Shown here: in pieces, positions 1 to 6,058 of the stretch | Layout of the letters: every line of letters begins with the position of its first letter | Position numbering within the stretch: position 1 is the first letter of the stretch | From: Avisuccinivibrio sp964424565 | Lineage (GTDB): Bacteria; Pseudomonadota; Gammaproteobacteria; Enterobacterales; Succinivibrionaceae | DNA: 10,238 nucleotides | Direction of reading: 5' to 3' | NCBI GenBank assembly: GCA_964424565.1 | Contig: CAYRIZ010000066.1 | Location: 1 to 10,238, forward strand | Notes under the pieces: generated by a model | Seen by the model: only the letters and a program-made list of their open reading frames with translations | Databases searched by the model: none | What the model was told of the DNA's origin: nothing | Made by a program: the position numbers and the translations under genes

Positions 1-663
1 TCCATAACATGGCTGCTGGTGCAAGTCTGTTCGTATGCTACCAATAAACTTAGCATTTATAGCTTCTTCTACCTGTCTGCTGTCATTTTTTGAACATATA
101 GCTAAAAATATTCCAAGATTTTCGGCCAGAGTACGCAGAAAATACATGAATTTTATAAATTTGTAATTTTTGCTCAATCTAAGATTTTGTTTAATTTGGT
201 CTATTCCTTCTTCTGCCAAAGTACCAGGCCAGATAGTGTCATCCAAATCTATAACTACAGCTTTATAAAGTATCTTCTGTTGATAAATAAATTTAGCTAT
301 GAGCTTCATTAAAATAATGCATTTAATTGACAACCCCACCCTGACCGAGAGATTTATAATCTCTGTAAGATTGGAAATCTGAAAATCAAATGATTTTTTG
401 TTAATACATGTTGTACAGTTATAATATTCAACATGAATTGATGATACTTTTTCTTCAGTAGGCTTTATGTTTACTGTTATATTTTTATCATTAAGTCTGT
501 CTACAAGATAGTTAAAACTTTCGTCCTGTTCATTATTGAAATTTTTCAGACAATAGATATCAAGAGTAAACGCGTCCTCATTTTTCTTTCTAAAAGAAGT
601 AACCAAACCATCAATAAAAACATTGATATAATTTACATTTACATCATTTAATTCATAGTTCAT
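1..663 (-). CDS. FkbH-like HAD-family protein, 3' end outside window
   Basis: An open frame of 221 codons without a stop runs off position 1, so the C-terminus is missing. Residues about 134-195 match the HAD subfamily IIIC domain of FkbH-type proteins. The sequence VVIDLDDTIWPG holds the DxD pair D139/D141, followed by AEEG, and later LGIFLAICSKND supplies motif II at S191. In characterised FkbH enzymes this domain loads a glyceryl unit from 1,3-bisphosphoglycerate onto an acyl carrier protein; whether this one does so is inference. Residues 1-130 resemble no domain I recognise, are shorter than the usual SGNH-like N-terminal part, and include a CTTC pair (C83, C86). ATG at 661-663 is chosen because AGGTG lies about 5 bases upstream and no other start occurs before the in-frame stop at 730-732. 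Base composition is far more AT-rich than the genes from 1147 onward, which suggests acquisition by transfer. Partners such as a carrier protein would lie to the left. Confidence 0.78.
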   Translation of the reverse strand, partial: MNYELNDVNVNYINVFIDGLVTSFRKKNEDAFTLDIYCLKNFNNEQDESFNYLVDRLNDKNITVNIKPTEEKVSSIHVEYYNCTTCINKKSFDFQISNLTEIINLSVRVGLSIKCIILMKLIAKFIYQQKILYKAVVIDLDDTIWPGTLAEEGIDQIKQNLRLSKNYKFIKFMYFLRTLAENLGIFLAICSKNDSRQVEEAINAKFIGSIRTDLHQQPCYG

Positions 664-821
664 AGCGGCACCTGTGTCTTTTAGAACCGAAAGTAAGGGG
701 TTAAGAATAATGAGGATTGAAGCAATTGTTTAATAAATAAGAAGTAAGAGCTTAATTAATAAAGAAAAGCTAATTAATTGATTTAATCGAGAATTATTTC
801 TATAAAAATCTAGTTTAAGTT

Positions 822-834
822 AAAAAAAAAAAAA
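822..834. repeat. Run of 13 A residues
   Basis: An uninterrupted homopolymer of 13 A abuts, and its last three bases form the left end of, the palindrome at 832-853. It could act as an UP-element-like or bent A-tract next to a regulator site. A run this long is also prone to slippage, so its length may vary between cells. Confidence 0.9.
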
Positions 835-853
835 TGTGATAAAAATCACATTT
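832..853. promoter_or_regulatory. Probable CRP (cAMP receptor protein) binding site
   Basis: The sequence reads AAATGTGAT, four A, ATCACATTT. It is a perfect 9-base inverted repeat around the CRP core TGTGA-N6-TCACA and matches the known 22-base consensus at every position of both arms. Its centre (842.5) lies about 34 bases upstream of the centre of a possible -10 box at 874-879, close to the 32 expected for a class II activated promoter reading right toward the EAL gene. It lies 179 bases from the FkbH-like start and could also serve that gene. On the minus strand the same hairpin followed by 13 T would resemble an intrinsic terminator, but no minus-strand gene to its right would need one. 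Binding is inferred from the consensus only. Confidence 0.7.
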
Positions 854-873
854 CTCAAAGCTTAAGCATCAGA

Positions 874-879
874 TATTAT
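874..879 (+). promoter_or_regulatory. Possible -10 box (TATTAT) of a CRP-dependent promoter
   Basis: TATTAT differs from TATAAT at one base. The region 17 bases upstream (TTTCTC) is no -35 box, which fits a promoter that relies on the adjacent CRP site. Transcription would start near 885 and leave a leader of about 260 bases before the ATG at 1147. In such AT-rich DNA a chance match is likely enough to keep confidence low. Confidence 0.35.
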
Positions 880-1000
880 TTTTCCAAAAGCGTGGGACAT
901 GAATATGTATGAATGCCTTGTGATCTGGTTAAAATAAAGGACACAGGACGCTCAAGTGCACAAATAAGGATTAAGGCTTAAAAATTACATACATATACAG

Positions 1001-1019
1001 TGTGGATGCAGATTCCACA
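1001..1019. repeat. Inverted repeat TGTGGA-N7-TCCACA
   Basis: A perfect 6-base inverted repeat with a 7-base spacer (TGCAGAT) lies in the presumed leader or promoter of the EAL gene. It may be an operator half-site pair or an RNA hairpin. I do not recognise a specific regulator. Confidence 0.4.
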
Positions 1020-1022
1020 TGC

Positions 1023-1038
1023 ATTGCAGAGCTGCAAT
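1023..1038. repeat. Inverted repeat ATTGCAG-AG-CTGCAAT
   Basis: A perfect 7-base inverted repeat with a 2-base spacer has the geometry of a dimeric repressor operator, although no regulator family can be named from it. It begins 4 bases after the repeat at 1001-1019. Confidence 0.45.
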
Positions 1039-1086
1039 TTAGGAAATTCAGCTGTTTGCACAGGGCGGTTATCATTAAGAGGTTTC

Positions 1087-1106
1087 CTGCATCTGTATTA
1101 ATGCAG
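1087..1106. repeat. Inverted repeat CTGCAT-N8-ATGCAG
   Basis: A perfect 6-base inverted repeat with an 8-base spacer ends 40 bases before the EAL gene's ATG. It shares the TGCA core with the repeat at 1023-1038, so the two could be related operator copies. It does not occlude the ribosome site at 1132-1137. Confidence 0.35.
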
Positions 1107-1146
1107 CCGCCTGCCTGACGGATAGAGAACCGGGGAGTACCATGCC

Positions 1147-3408
1147 ATGGCCGTAAAAGCTTATACCACTGAAGAAGAAATCAGGCGTAATCAGCGCACT
1201 TTTTCCCAGGCTACCGTCATAGTTATGATCCTGCTGGCAGCGGCGGCCCTGCTGGTGACCATGATCATCAATCAGGTTTACCTCTCCTCTTACAGGGCCA
1301 GTCTCAGAGCCTGGGCCTCAGAATACGCCACTGCCGTCAGAAAGCAGGTGCATGGAGATCTGGCTACCCTGCAGACCCTGGCGCAGTTTGTCAGCTCTGA
1401 GAGCGATCTGAACTTTCGCAGTGTACTCAACCACCGGGATCAGAATGATTTTGATCAAATTGTGTATCTCGATACTGCCGGTGAATGCATCTACATCATG
1501 CAGGACGGCCGGCGGCACTACTCTTCCTTCAACAACCTGCCGGTAGAGCTGCAGCTGTCAGTGCTTGCCGCCTGGCAGGGGGAGACCACGGTCTCCGATC
1601 CCTATTTCTCCTCCTTAAACTTCTGCGCAGCCATAGGTTACGCCACCCCCATCAGCACAACCGAGGGCGAACATTATGCCGCCCTGCTGGCCATCAGGAC
1701 CCTGAACAATTACGAAAATTTAATCTCTCAGATGCTGCCGGATCGGCCTGACTTCAACTTTTTTCTGCTGGACAGCAACGGCAGGATCATAAGCTGCAGT
1801 AGCAATCCCTTTTTCATCAGTCATCTGGACAATATCTGTCAGATTGAGGGGCTTACTGCCCCCCTGCAGCAGAAGGTCTCCGACATTTTATCGGGCCGCA
1901 GTGACGAGGTGCTTAATTTTGCCCTGGATGACAGCACTTATTACCTGAACTTTCTGCCGGTCAATGTGGAGGGCTGGTATCTGGCCTATGCCGATCCCGA
2001 TGCTGCACTCAGGGCGCCGGTTTATCAGTCACTGAGTTTTCTGGCCTATACCCTGCTGGGAGTACTGGGTTTCATCATGCTGGCCGGGACCTGTTTTTAT
2101 TTTAAGATGCGCGGACAGTTCAGGCGGGAAACGGCCGCCGCCTTTTATGATCCGGTTACCGGCACCTGCAACAAGGTAAAATTCGATCAGGAGCTGTGGA
2201 AGCTGATGCGCAACGGGCAGGCCCGCTCCCTGGTGCTCGTCTCCCTGTGTATACGGGATTTTGCCTTTACAGCCAAAAATATGGGCCAGACTGCGGCCAA
2301 TGAACTGCAGAACCTGGTCTGCAGCACGCTGATATCCCGCCAGGAGTGCCGCATGTGCTGCCGCGTTTTGGACGGGCAGTATTATGTGCTCTTAAGTCCC
2401 ATGACTGAGCAGGGAGCGCAGCGCTGGCTGGAGGAGTTTTTTCGGGACTGCACCAATCGCTCTGCCGGCAAATTCAGCCTCTTTCCGCTGATCTTTTATG
2501 CCGGCGTGGTCACCTGCAGCGACAGCGATGATCCCACATCCCTGATCAGCCGGGCTGATTTTGTGCTCCACAGTCACTACCAGAGCTGGAAGCACACCAT
2601 ACATTTTTATGATGCTGAAAGTTATCAGCGGGAGCTGGACTTAAAGCAGATCGAGCAGGAGATGCATCAGGCTCTGCAGGAGGGACAGTTCAAGCTCTTT
2701 CTGCAGCCCAAGCTGGATCTGGCCTCAGGGCGCGTCACTGCCGCCGAAGCCCTGATCCGCTGGGTCAAGCCGGACGGCAGCATGATCTATCCCGGGTATT
2801 TCATTCCGCTGTTTGAGCGCAACGGTTTCTGCGTGCAGCTCGATCTTTATATGCTGCGGCAGGTCTGCCGGCAGCTCAGCCAGTGGGCTGCCGCAGGGCG
2901 CAGACATATCAATATCTCGGTCAATCAAAGCCGGATGCTCATCTTCCGGCCGGATTATCTCAAACAGGTCACAGCCATATTGCAGCAGTATGCCGTGCCG
3001 CCGCATTATGTGACCATAGAGATTCTGGAAAGCCTGATGGTGCAGGATCTCAATGTGCTGAGCTCCTATCTGCGGCAGTTGCGCGCCGGCGGCCTGTCCA
3101 TATCCCTGGATGATTTCGGGGCCGGCTACTCCGCACTCAACAATCTCTCGGCCCTGGAGCTGGACGAAATCAAGTTCGACAAGGAATTTCTGCTCGAGCG
3201 GGATAAGCGGAAGAAAGCGAAAAACAAGATCATCCTGCACTCCCTACTGCAGCTGATTCAGCAATTTAAGCTCACTACTGTAGTAGAGGGAGTGGAAACT
3301 GCCGCCGATGTGGAATTTTTAAAGGAATGCGGCTGCAATCTGGCTCAGGGCTACTACATTCACCGGCCGCTGCCCTGCAGCGAATTTGAGCAACTGTATC
3401 TGTCCTGA
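1147..3408 (+). CDS. Membrane cyclic-di-GMP phosphodiesterase: periplasmic sensor, degenerate GGDEF, intact EAL
   Basis: The 753-residue inner-membrane protein is predicted to hydrolyse cyclic-di-GMP to pGpG. Residues about 22-44 and 294-319 are membrane helices. The ~250 residues between should be periplasmic and carry two PAS-like strands (VYLDTAGECIYI, FLLDSNGRII), as in double-Cache sensors; the ligand is unknown. Residues about 330-490 form a GGDEF fold whose signature is replaced by LDGQY at 408-412, so no cyclase activity is expected. The EAL domain (about 498-750) keeps the key residues: E534 in EAL, N589, E625, D655-D656 in DDFGAGYS, K676, E714 in VEGVET and Q734 in QGYY. The start has GGGGAG 9 bases upstream. 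The gene converges with argE and has no functional link to it. A CRP-type site upstream suggests carbon control. The phosphodiesterase family is certain; activity is inferred from residues. Confidence 0.93.
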   Translation: MAVKAYTTEEEIRRNQRTFSQATVIVMILLAAAALLVTMIINQVYLSSYRASLRAWASEYATAVRKQVHGDLATLQTLAQFVSSESDLNFRSVLNHRDQNDFDQIVYLDTAGECIYIMQDGRRHYSSFNNLPVELQLSVLAAWQGETTVSDPYFSSLNFCAAIGYATPISTTEGEHYAALLAIRTLNNYENLISQMLPDRPDFNFFLLDSNGRIISCSSNPFFISHLDNICQIEGLTAPLQQKVSDILSGRSDEVLNFALDDSTYYLNFLPVNVEGWYLAYADPDAALRAPVYQSLSFLAYTLLGVLGFIMLAGTCFYFKMRGQFRRETAAAFYDPVTGTCNKVKFDQELWKLMRNGQARSLVLVSLCIRDFAFTAKNMGQTAANELQNLVCSTLISRQECRMCCRVLDGQYYVLLSPMTEQGAQRWLEEFFRDCTNRSAGKFSLFPLIFYAGVVTCSDSDDPTSLISRADFVLHSHYQSWKHTIHFYDAESYQRELDLKQIEQEMHQALQEGQFKLFLQPKLDLASGRVTAAEALIRWVKPDGSMIYPGYFIPLFERNGFCVQLDLYMLRQVCRQLSQWAAAGRRHINISVNQSRMLIFRPDYLKQVTAILQQYAVPPHYVTIEILESLMVQDLNVLSSYLRQLRAGGLSISLDDFGAGYSALNNLSALELDEIKFDKEFLLERDKRKKAKNKIILHSLLQLIQQFKLTTVVEGVETAADVEFLKECGCNLAQGYYIHRPLPCSEFEQLYLS

Positions 3409-3415
3409 ACAAGCC

Positions 3416-3453
3416 GGGTACAGGAGCACAGGATATAGACAGCTCCTGTGCCC
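3416..3453. terminator. Hairpin between convergent EAL gene and argE
   Basis: Arms 3416-3427 and 3442-3453 pair over 12 positions (core ACAGGAGC/GCTCCTGT, one G-U wobble on the plus transcript) around a 14-base loop. It lies in the 58-base gap between two converging stop codons, where a shared terminator is expected. No T-run follows on either strand, so it is not a classic intrinsic terminator and may only block 3' decay. Confidence 0.4.
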
Positions 3454-3466
3454 TGCCCCGCTCTGC

Positions 3467-4645
3467 TCACTTATCCTGACTGTCTGCCAGCAGGCAGTAA
3501 TGCGCAGTCAGCTGCTGTACTATATCCAGACTTGAGGCCAGCTCATTTAAGCTGACATGCTCATCCGGCTGATGGGCACAGTCTATGCTGCCGGCTCCCA
3601 GCACCACCACGCTGCGGCTGACTGCCTGCAGCAGCCCGGCTTCAGTGCAGTAATTGACCTTACAGGCCGGGCGTCCGCAGAGTCTGGCTGTCAGGGCGCT
3701 GATTTCCGCTGCATCCTGATGGAAGCAGGCTATATCAGGATAAGGAGTGAGCAGTTCCAGCTCAAAGCCCTGCTCTTTTAATGGCGCGAACAGCTGCAGC
3801 AGCTGAGCATCCAGATCGGCGGACGCCAGCGGACGGATGGGCCGCAGCTCAAAGGCCACCTCTGCCTGGGCGCAGATTTGATTGAGGCAGCTGCCGCCTT
3901 TAATCATGCCTATATTTAAGGTGGTATAGGGTACGGAAAAAGCGGGATCCTGATTTTGCTGCAACTCGGCTGCCAGCTGCAGCAGCAGCTGCACGGCCTG
4001 TGCGGCGCCGTGGATGGCGTTAAGTCCGGCGGCGGGATTGGAGGAGTGGCCGCTGCGTCCGCTCAGCCGCAGAGTGCGGGCGGCATAACCCTTATGGCCT
4101 ATGACCGGAGTAAGCGAGGTGGGCTCGCCTATCACCGTGAGCTGAAATTTATCCTGCCCGCTGGCGCAGGCACTGCCGGCGAAAGCGGACGCCCCGGACA
4201 TGGAGGTTTCCTCATCGCAGGTAAACAGCAGATTTAAGGAGGAGGTCAGTTGCTCTGCCCGCTTACTCCAGGCTTCTGCCGTGGCCAGGAAGACGGCCAG
4301 CGCGCCCTTCATGTCGCAGGCTCCCAAACCGTAAAGTTTTCCTTCCCGCTGCGTGAGTACCAGGGGATCGCTGCTCCAGTCGCAGCTTCTGGCTGGCACG
4401 GTATCTGTATGTCCGGACAGCAGCAGACCGCGGGGCAGATCGGGCCGCAGCGAGGCGAAAAGATTGTATTTGCCGGGAGTAACCTCGGTACGGCTGATCG
4501 CAAAGCCCCAGCCCTGCAGCAGTTCAGCCGCCCAAGCCGTCAGATCTGCATTGGAGCGATCTTCTTCCGGCAGATCGGAGCTTTTGCTGTCAAAAGCCAC
4601 CAGTTGCTGTAAATAAAGGCAGCAGTTTTCCAAAGAAGCTTGCAT
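3467..4645 (-). CDS. argE: Acetylornithine deacetylase
   Basis: A cytoplasmic M20-family metal hydrolase that removes acetate from N2-acetylornithine to give ornithine, the last step of the linear acetyl route. The 392 residues compare with 383 in E. coli ArgE. All metal and catalytic residues are visible: H79 and D81 in SGHTDTVPA, D111 in GLGACDMKG, E145-E146 in TCDEETSM, E174 in IGEPTS and H358 in GSIDCAHQPDEH. SGHSSNP around H200 belongs to the dimerisation domain. The start ATG at 4643-4645 is preceded by GAGGGG with about 7 bases spacing. The gene is divergent from argC, as in the E. coli argE/argCBH arrangement. Related M20 enzymes (DapE, carboxypeptidase G2) share the motifs, but the arginine-gene context settles the assignment. 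Confidence 0.94.
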   Translation of the reverse strand: MQASLENCCLYLQQLVAFDSKSSDLPEEDRSNADLTAWAAELLQGWGFAISRTEVTPGKYNLFASLRPDLPRGLLLSGHTDTVPARSCDWSSDPLVLTQREGKLYGLGACDMKGALAVFLATAEAWSKRAEQLTSSLNLLFTCDEETSMSGASAFAGSACASGQDKFQLTVIGEPTSLTPVIGHKGYAARTLRLSGRSGHSSNPAAGLNAIHGAAQAVQLLLQLAAELQQNQDPAFSVPYTTLNIGMIKGGSCLNQICAQAEVAFELRPIRPLASADLDAQLLQLFAPLKEQGFELELLTPYPDIACFHQDAAEISALTARLCGRPACKVNYCTEAGLLQAVSRSVVVLGAGSIDCAHQPDEHVSLNELASSLDIVQQLTAHYCLLADSQDK

Positions 4646-4704
4646 TTTTTCCCCTCTTTTTCCAAGGCAGTGGGCCCCGCAGGCCGGACAGGATGGCAGC
4701 TGTT

Positions 4705-4795
4705 GCTGCCGCCGGCTGCCGGGGCTGTATAATTGCTGCCGGTATTTTCCAAAAATTTCAGGCCGAAATAAAGGTTAAGGCAGAGGAGCTGCCGG
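4705..4795. repeat. Four GCTGCCGG-like direct repeats
   Basis: GCTGCCGG occurs at 4715-4722, 4735-4742 and 4788-4795, with a one-mismatch copy (GCTGCCGC) at 4705-4712. Offsets of 10, 20 and 53 bases are near whole helical turns. The word is also common in coding sequence of this window (Ala-Ala codons), so chance or a decayed coding remnant is possible. Confidence 0.3.
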
Positions 4796-4929
4796 CGGCG
4801 GAGCCCCTGCTTTTTTCTGGCCCAAACAGCTGTTTTGTCCCTCTGCCGCTGCGGCCGCTGCACCTTTTTGCAGCAGCAAAAATGCTGAGAATACCGGCCC
4901 CGGCGCGGGTGGAGGAGCAGATTACAGGC

Positions 4930-4935
4930 AGTATA
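4930..4935 (-). promoter_or_regulatory. Weak candidate -10 box (TATACT) for argE
   Basis: On the minus strand TATACT matches TATAAT at 5 of 6 bases. The best -35 partner, TTGTCT at 4956-4961, sits 20 bases upstream, which is too long for a good promoter. It would give argE a leader of roughly 280 bases. Confidence 0.2.
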
Positions 4936-4956
4936 TGCACCAAAAACGGATCTGCA

Positions 4957-4974
4957 GACAAAATCGACAAAATC
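4957..4974. repeat. Tandem 9-base repeat GACAAAATC x2
   Basis: Two perfect adjacent copies of GACAAAATC lie 64 bases before the argC start. The 9-base period could reflect a regulator binding in tandem or simple duplication. No known operator matches it. Confidence 0.5.
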
Positions 4975-5038
4975 AGTGCTGTGATTCGGCGCAAGTTATG
5001 CTAATTTTAGAGGCCCTTTTATCATCAAGGAAAAATCT

Positions 5039-6058
5039 ATGCTTAAAGCAGCCATTGTCGGCGCTTCTGGCTACGCCGGCCAACAACTAGCCCAGATTTT
5101 AATGCGTCATCCTGAAATTGAGCTGGACGCACTTTATGTTTCTGAAAAAAGCAGCGATGCCTCCCGTCCGCTGTCTGAAATCTGCGGAGCTTTGGACCAG
5201 CGATGCGGCCTGAGCCTGCAGCGGCTGCCCCTGTCTGCGGCCAGGGAAGCTGCCGCCGGACTGGATATGGTCTTTATCGCCACCGATCACAAGACTGCCC
5301 ATGATCTGGCTCCCCTCTTCCTCGAGGGCGGGGCTGTGGTATTCGATCTCTCCGGTGCCCACCGCTTCCCGCAGTCTCAGCTGGAAATGTATGAAAAATA
5401 CTACGGCTTTACCCATCAGCACCCTGAACTGCTGCAGGAAGCCGTCTATGCCCTGTGCGAGTGGTGTGACAAAGACCTGCTGCAAAAGACCAGGCTCTTT
5501 TCCATGCCCGGATGCTATGCCACCACTTCCGAGCTGGCCTTAATTCCGCTGACCCGCCGCGGCCTGATTGACCCCAGCCTGCGTCCTGTCATCACTGCCG
5601 TCTCCGGTGTCTCCGGCGCCGGCCGCAAGGCCTCCCTGACCACCAGCTTCTGCGAGGTCAGCCTCAATGCCTACGGTCTCTTTACCCACCGTCATCAGCC
5701 GGAGATCAGCCTCTATTCTGATGTCAGCGTGATCTTCAATCCCATCCTGGGCGATTTCAAACGCGGCATTTATGCCACCGTCACCTGCAAACTGGCCCCG
5801 CAGGCCGACCTGGAGGCGGTAAAGCAGGCTTATCGTGAGGCCTATGCAGACAAGCCGCTGGTCCGCTTCAAGGAAAACGGCCCGGTCAAACTCGATGATG
5901 CCGTAGGTCTGCCCTGCTGCGATCTGTCCGTCACCGCCGACAATGAGTACCTGGTGGTCTGCAGTACTCTGGACAACCTGCTCAAGGGAGCGGCAGCCCA
6001 GGCTGTACAGGCCTGCAATATACACTACGGCTTCAGGGAGGATCTGGCACTGTGGTAG
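5039..6058 (+). CDS. argC: N-acetyl-gamma-glutamyl-phosphate reductase
   Basis: Cytoplasmic NADPH-dependent reductase that turns N-acetylglutamyl-phosphate into the semialdehyde, the third step toward ornithine. The 339 residues compare with 334 in E. coli ArgC. The nucleotide-binding loop is IVGASGYAGQQL (6-17). The catalytic cysteine is C159 in MPGCYATT, and the partner histidine is H219 in FTHRHQPEIS. VSGVSGAGRK (188-197) is also typical. AAGGA lies 7 bases before the ATG, which fixes the start. It leads a plus-strand run of four arginine genes; its last 7 bases overlap argB, so the two are very probably translationally coupled. Confidence 0.96.
   Translation: MLKAAIVGASGYAGQQLAQILMRHPEIELDALYVSEKSSDASRPLSEICGALDQRCGLSLQRLPLSAAREAAAGLDMVFIATDHKTAHDLAPLFLEGGAVVFDLSGAHRFPQSQLEMYEKYYGFTHQHPELLQEAVYALCEWCDKDLLQKTRLFSMPGCYATTSELALIPLTRRGLIDPSLRPVITAVSGVSGAGRKASLTTSFCEVSLNAYGLFTHRHQPEISLYSDVSVIFNPILGDFKRGIYATVTCKLAPQADLEAVKQAYREAYADKPLVRFKENGPVKLDDAVGLPCCDLSVTADNEYLVVCSTLDNLLKGAAAQAVQACNIHYGFREDLALW
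6035..6042 (+). promoter_or_regulatory. Ribosome binding site deciding the GTG start of argB
   Basis: AGGGAGGA lies inside the end of argC, 9 bases before GTG at 6052-6054. No ATG lies nearby in frame, and a later start would remove the first strand and K8 of ArgB. The site therefore supports GTG as the true start and a 7-base overlap. Confidence 0.7.

Larger units (their letters stand above)
664..1146. other. Divergent non-coding region between the FkbH-like gene and the EAL gene
   Basis: These 483 bases separate two divergent genes and hold no frame that looks like a protein gene. The first ~190 bases are extremely AT-rich, with TTAATTAAT and TAATTAATT runs at about 751-780. A 13-A run and a CRP-type palindrome follow, then a possible -10 box. 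Three inverted repeats lie at 1001-1019, 1023-1038 and 1087-1106. Regulation of both flanking genes probably converges here. A 12-codon frame at 899-937 lacks a good ribosome site and is not called. Confidence 0.7.
4646..5038. other. argE/argC divergent control region
   Basis: These 393 bases hold no convincing gene. The part near argE (about 4690-4860) is GC-rich with GCTGCCGG repeats and small hairpins such as GGCAGC-TGTT-GCTGCC (4695-4710). The part near argC is AT-richer and holds a tandem GACAAAATC repeat. I looked for ARG boxes (TGAAT-N4-ATTCA, the ArgR operator) and saw none clearly. Frames across it give low-complexity, alanine-rich peptides and are not called. It is longer than the compact argE/argC operator region of E. 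coli. Confidence 0.6.

Noticed and set aside
822..853. Hairpin plus T-run on the minus strand as an intrinsic terminator
   Set aside because: The shape fits, but no minus-strand gene lies to its right to be terminated, and the match to the CRP consensus in both arms is a better explanation.
899..937. Twelve-codon leader peptide frame (MNMYECLVIWLK)
   Set aside because: It has only a weak GTGGG before it, and nothing about its residues or the downstream sequence suggests attenuation.
1789..1803. CSS-motif sensor domain, because residues 217-219 read Cys-Ser-Ser
   Set aside because: The CSS lies in a PAS-like strand pair of a Cache-type region next to DSNGRII, not in the arrangement of CSS-domain phosphodiesterases, which also lack a GGDEF domain.
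2725..3240. A 171-residue minus-strand frame inside the EAL domain
   Set aside because: It is opposite to an intact, motif-complete EAL domain and shows no recognisable protein features.
4727..4738. TATAAT at 4728-4733 as an argC promoter and a partial ARG box
   Set aside because: No -35 box fits, it would give a 300-base leader, and the match to the ARG box consensus breaks down in the right half.
4540..5004. Frames of 78 to 107 residues on both strands in the argE/argC spacer
   Set aside because: They give alanine-rich, low-complexity peptides without a domain, and one overlaps the argE start.
5540..6025. A 161-residue minus-strand frame opposite argC
   Set aside because: It is an antisense frame produced by GC-rich codon bias in a fully conserved argC.
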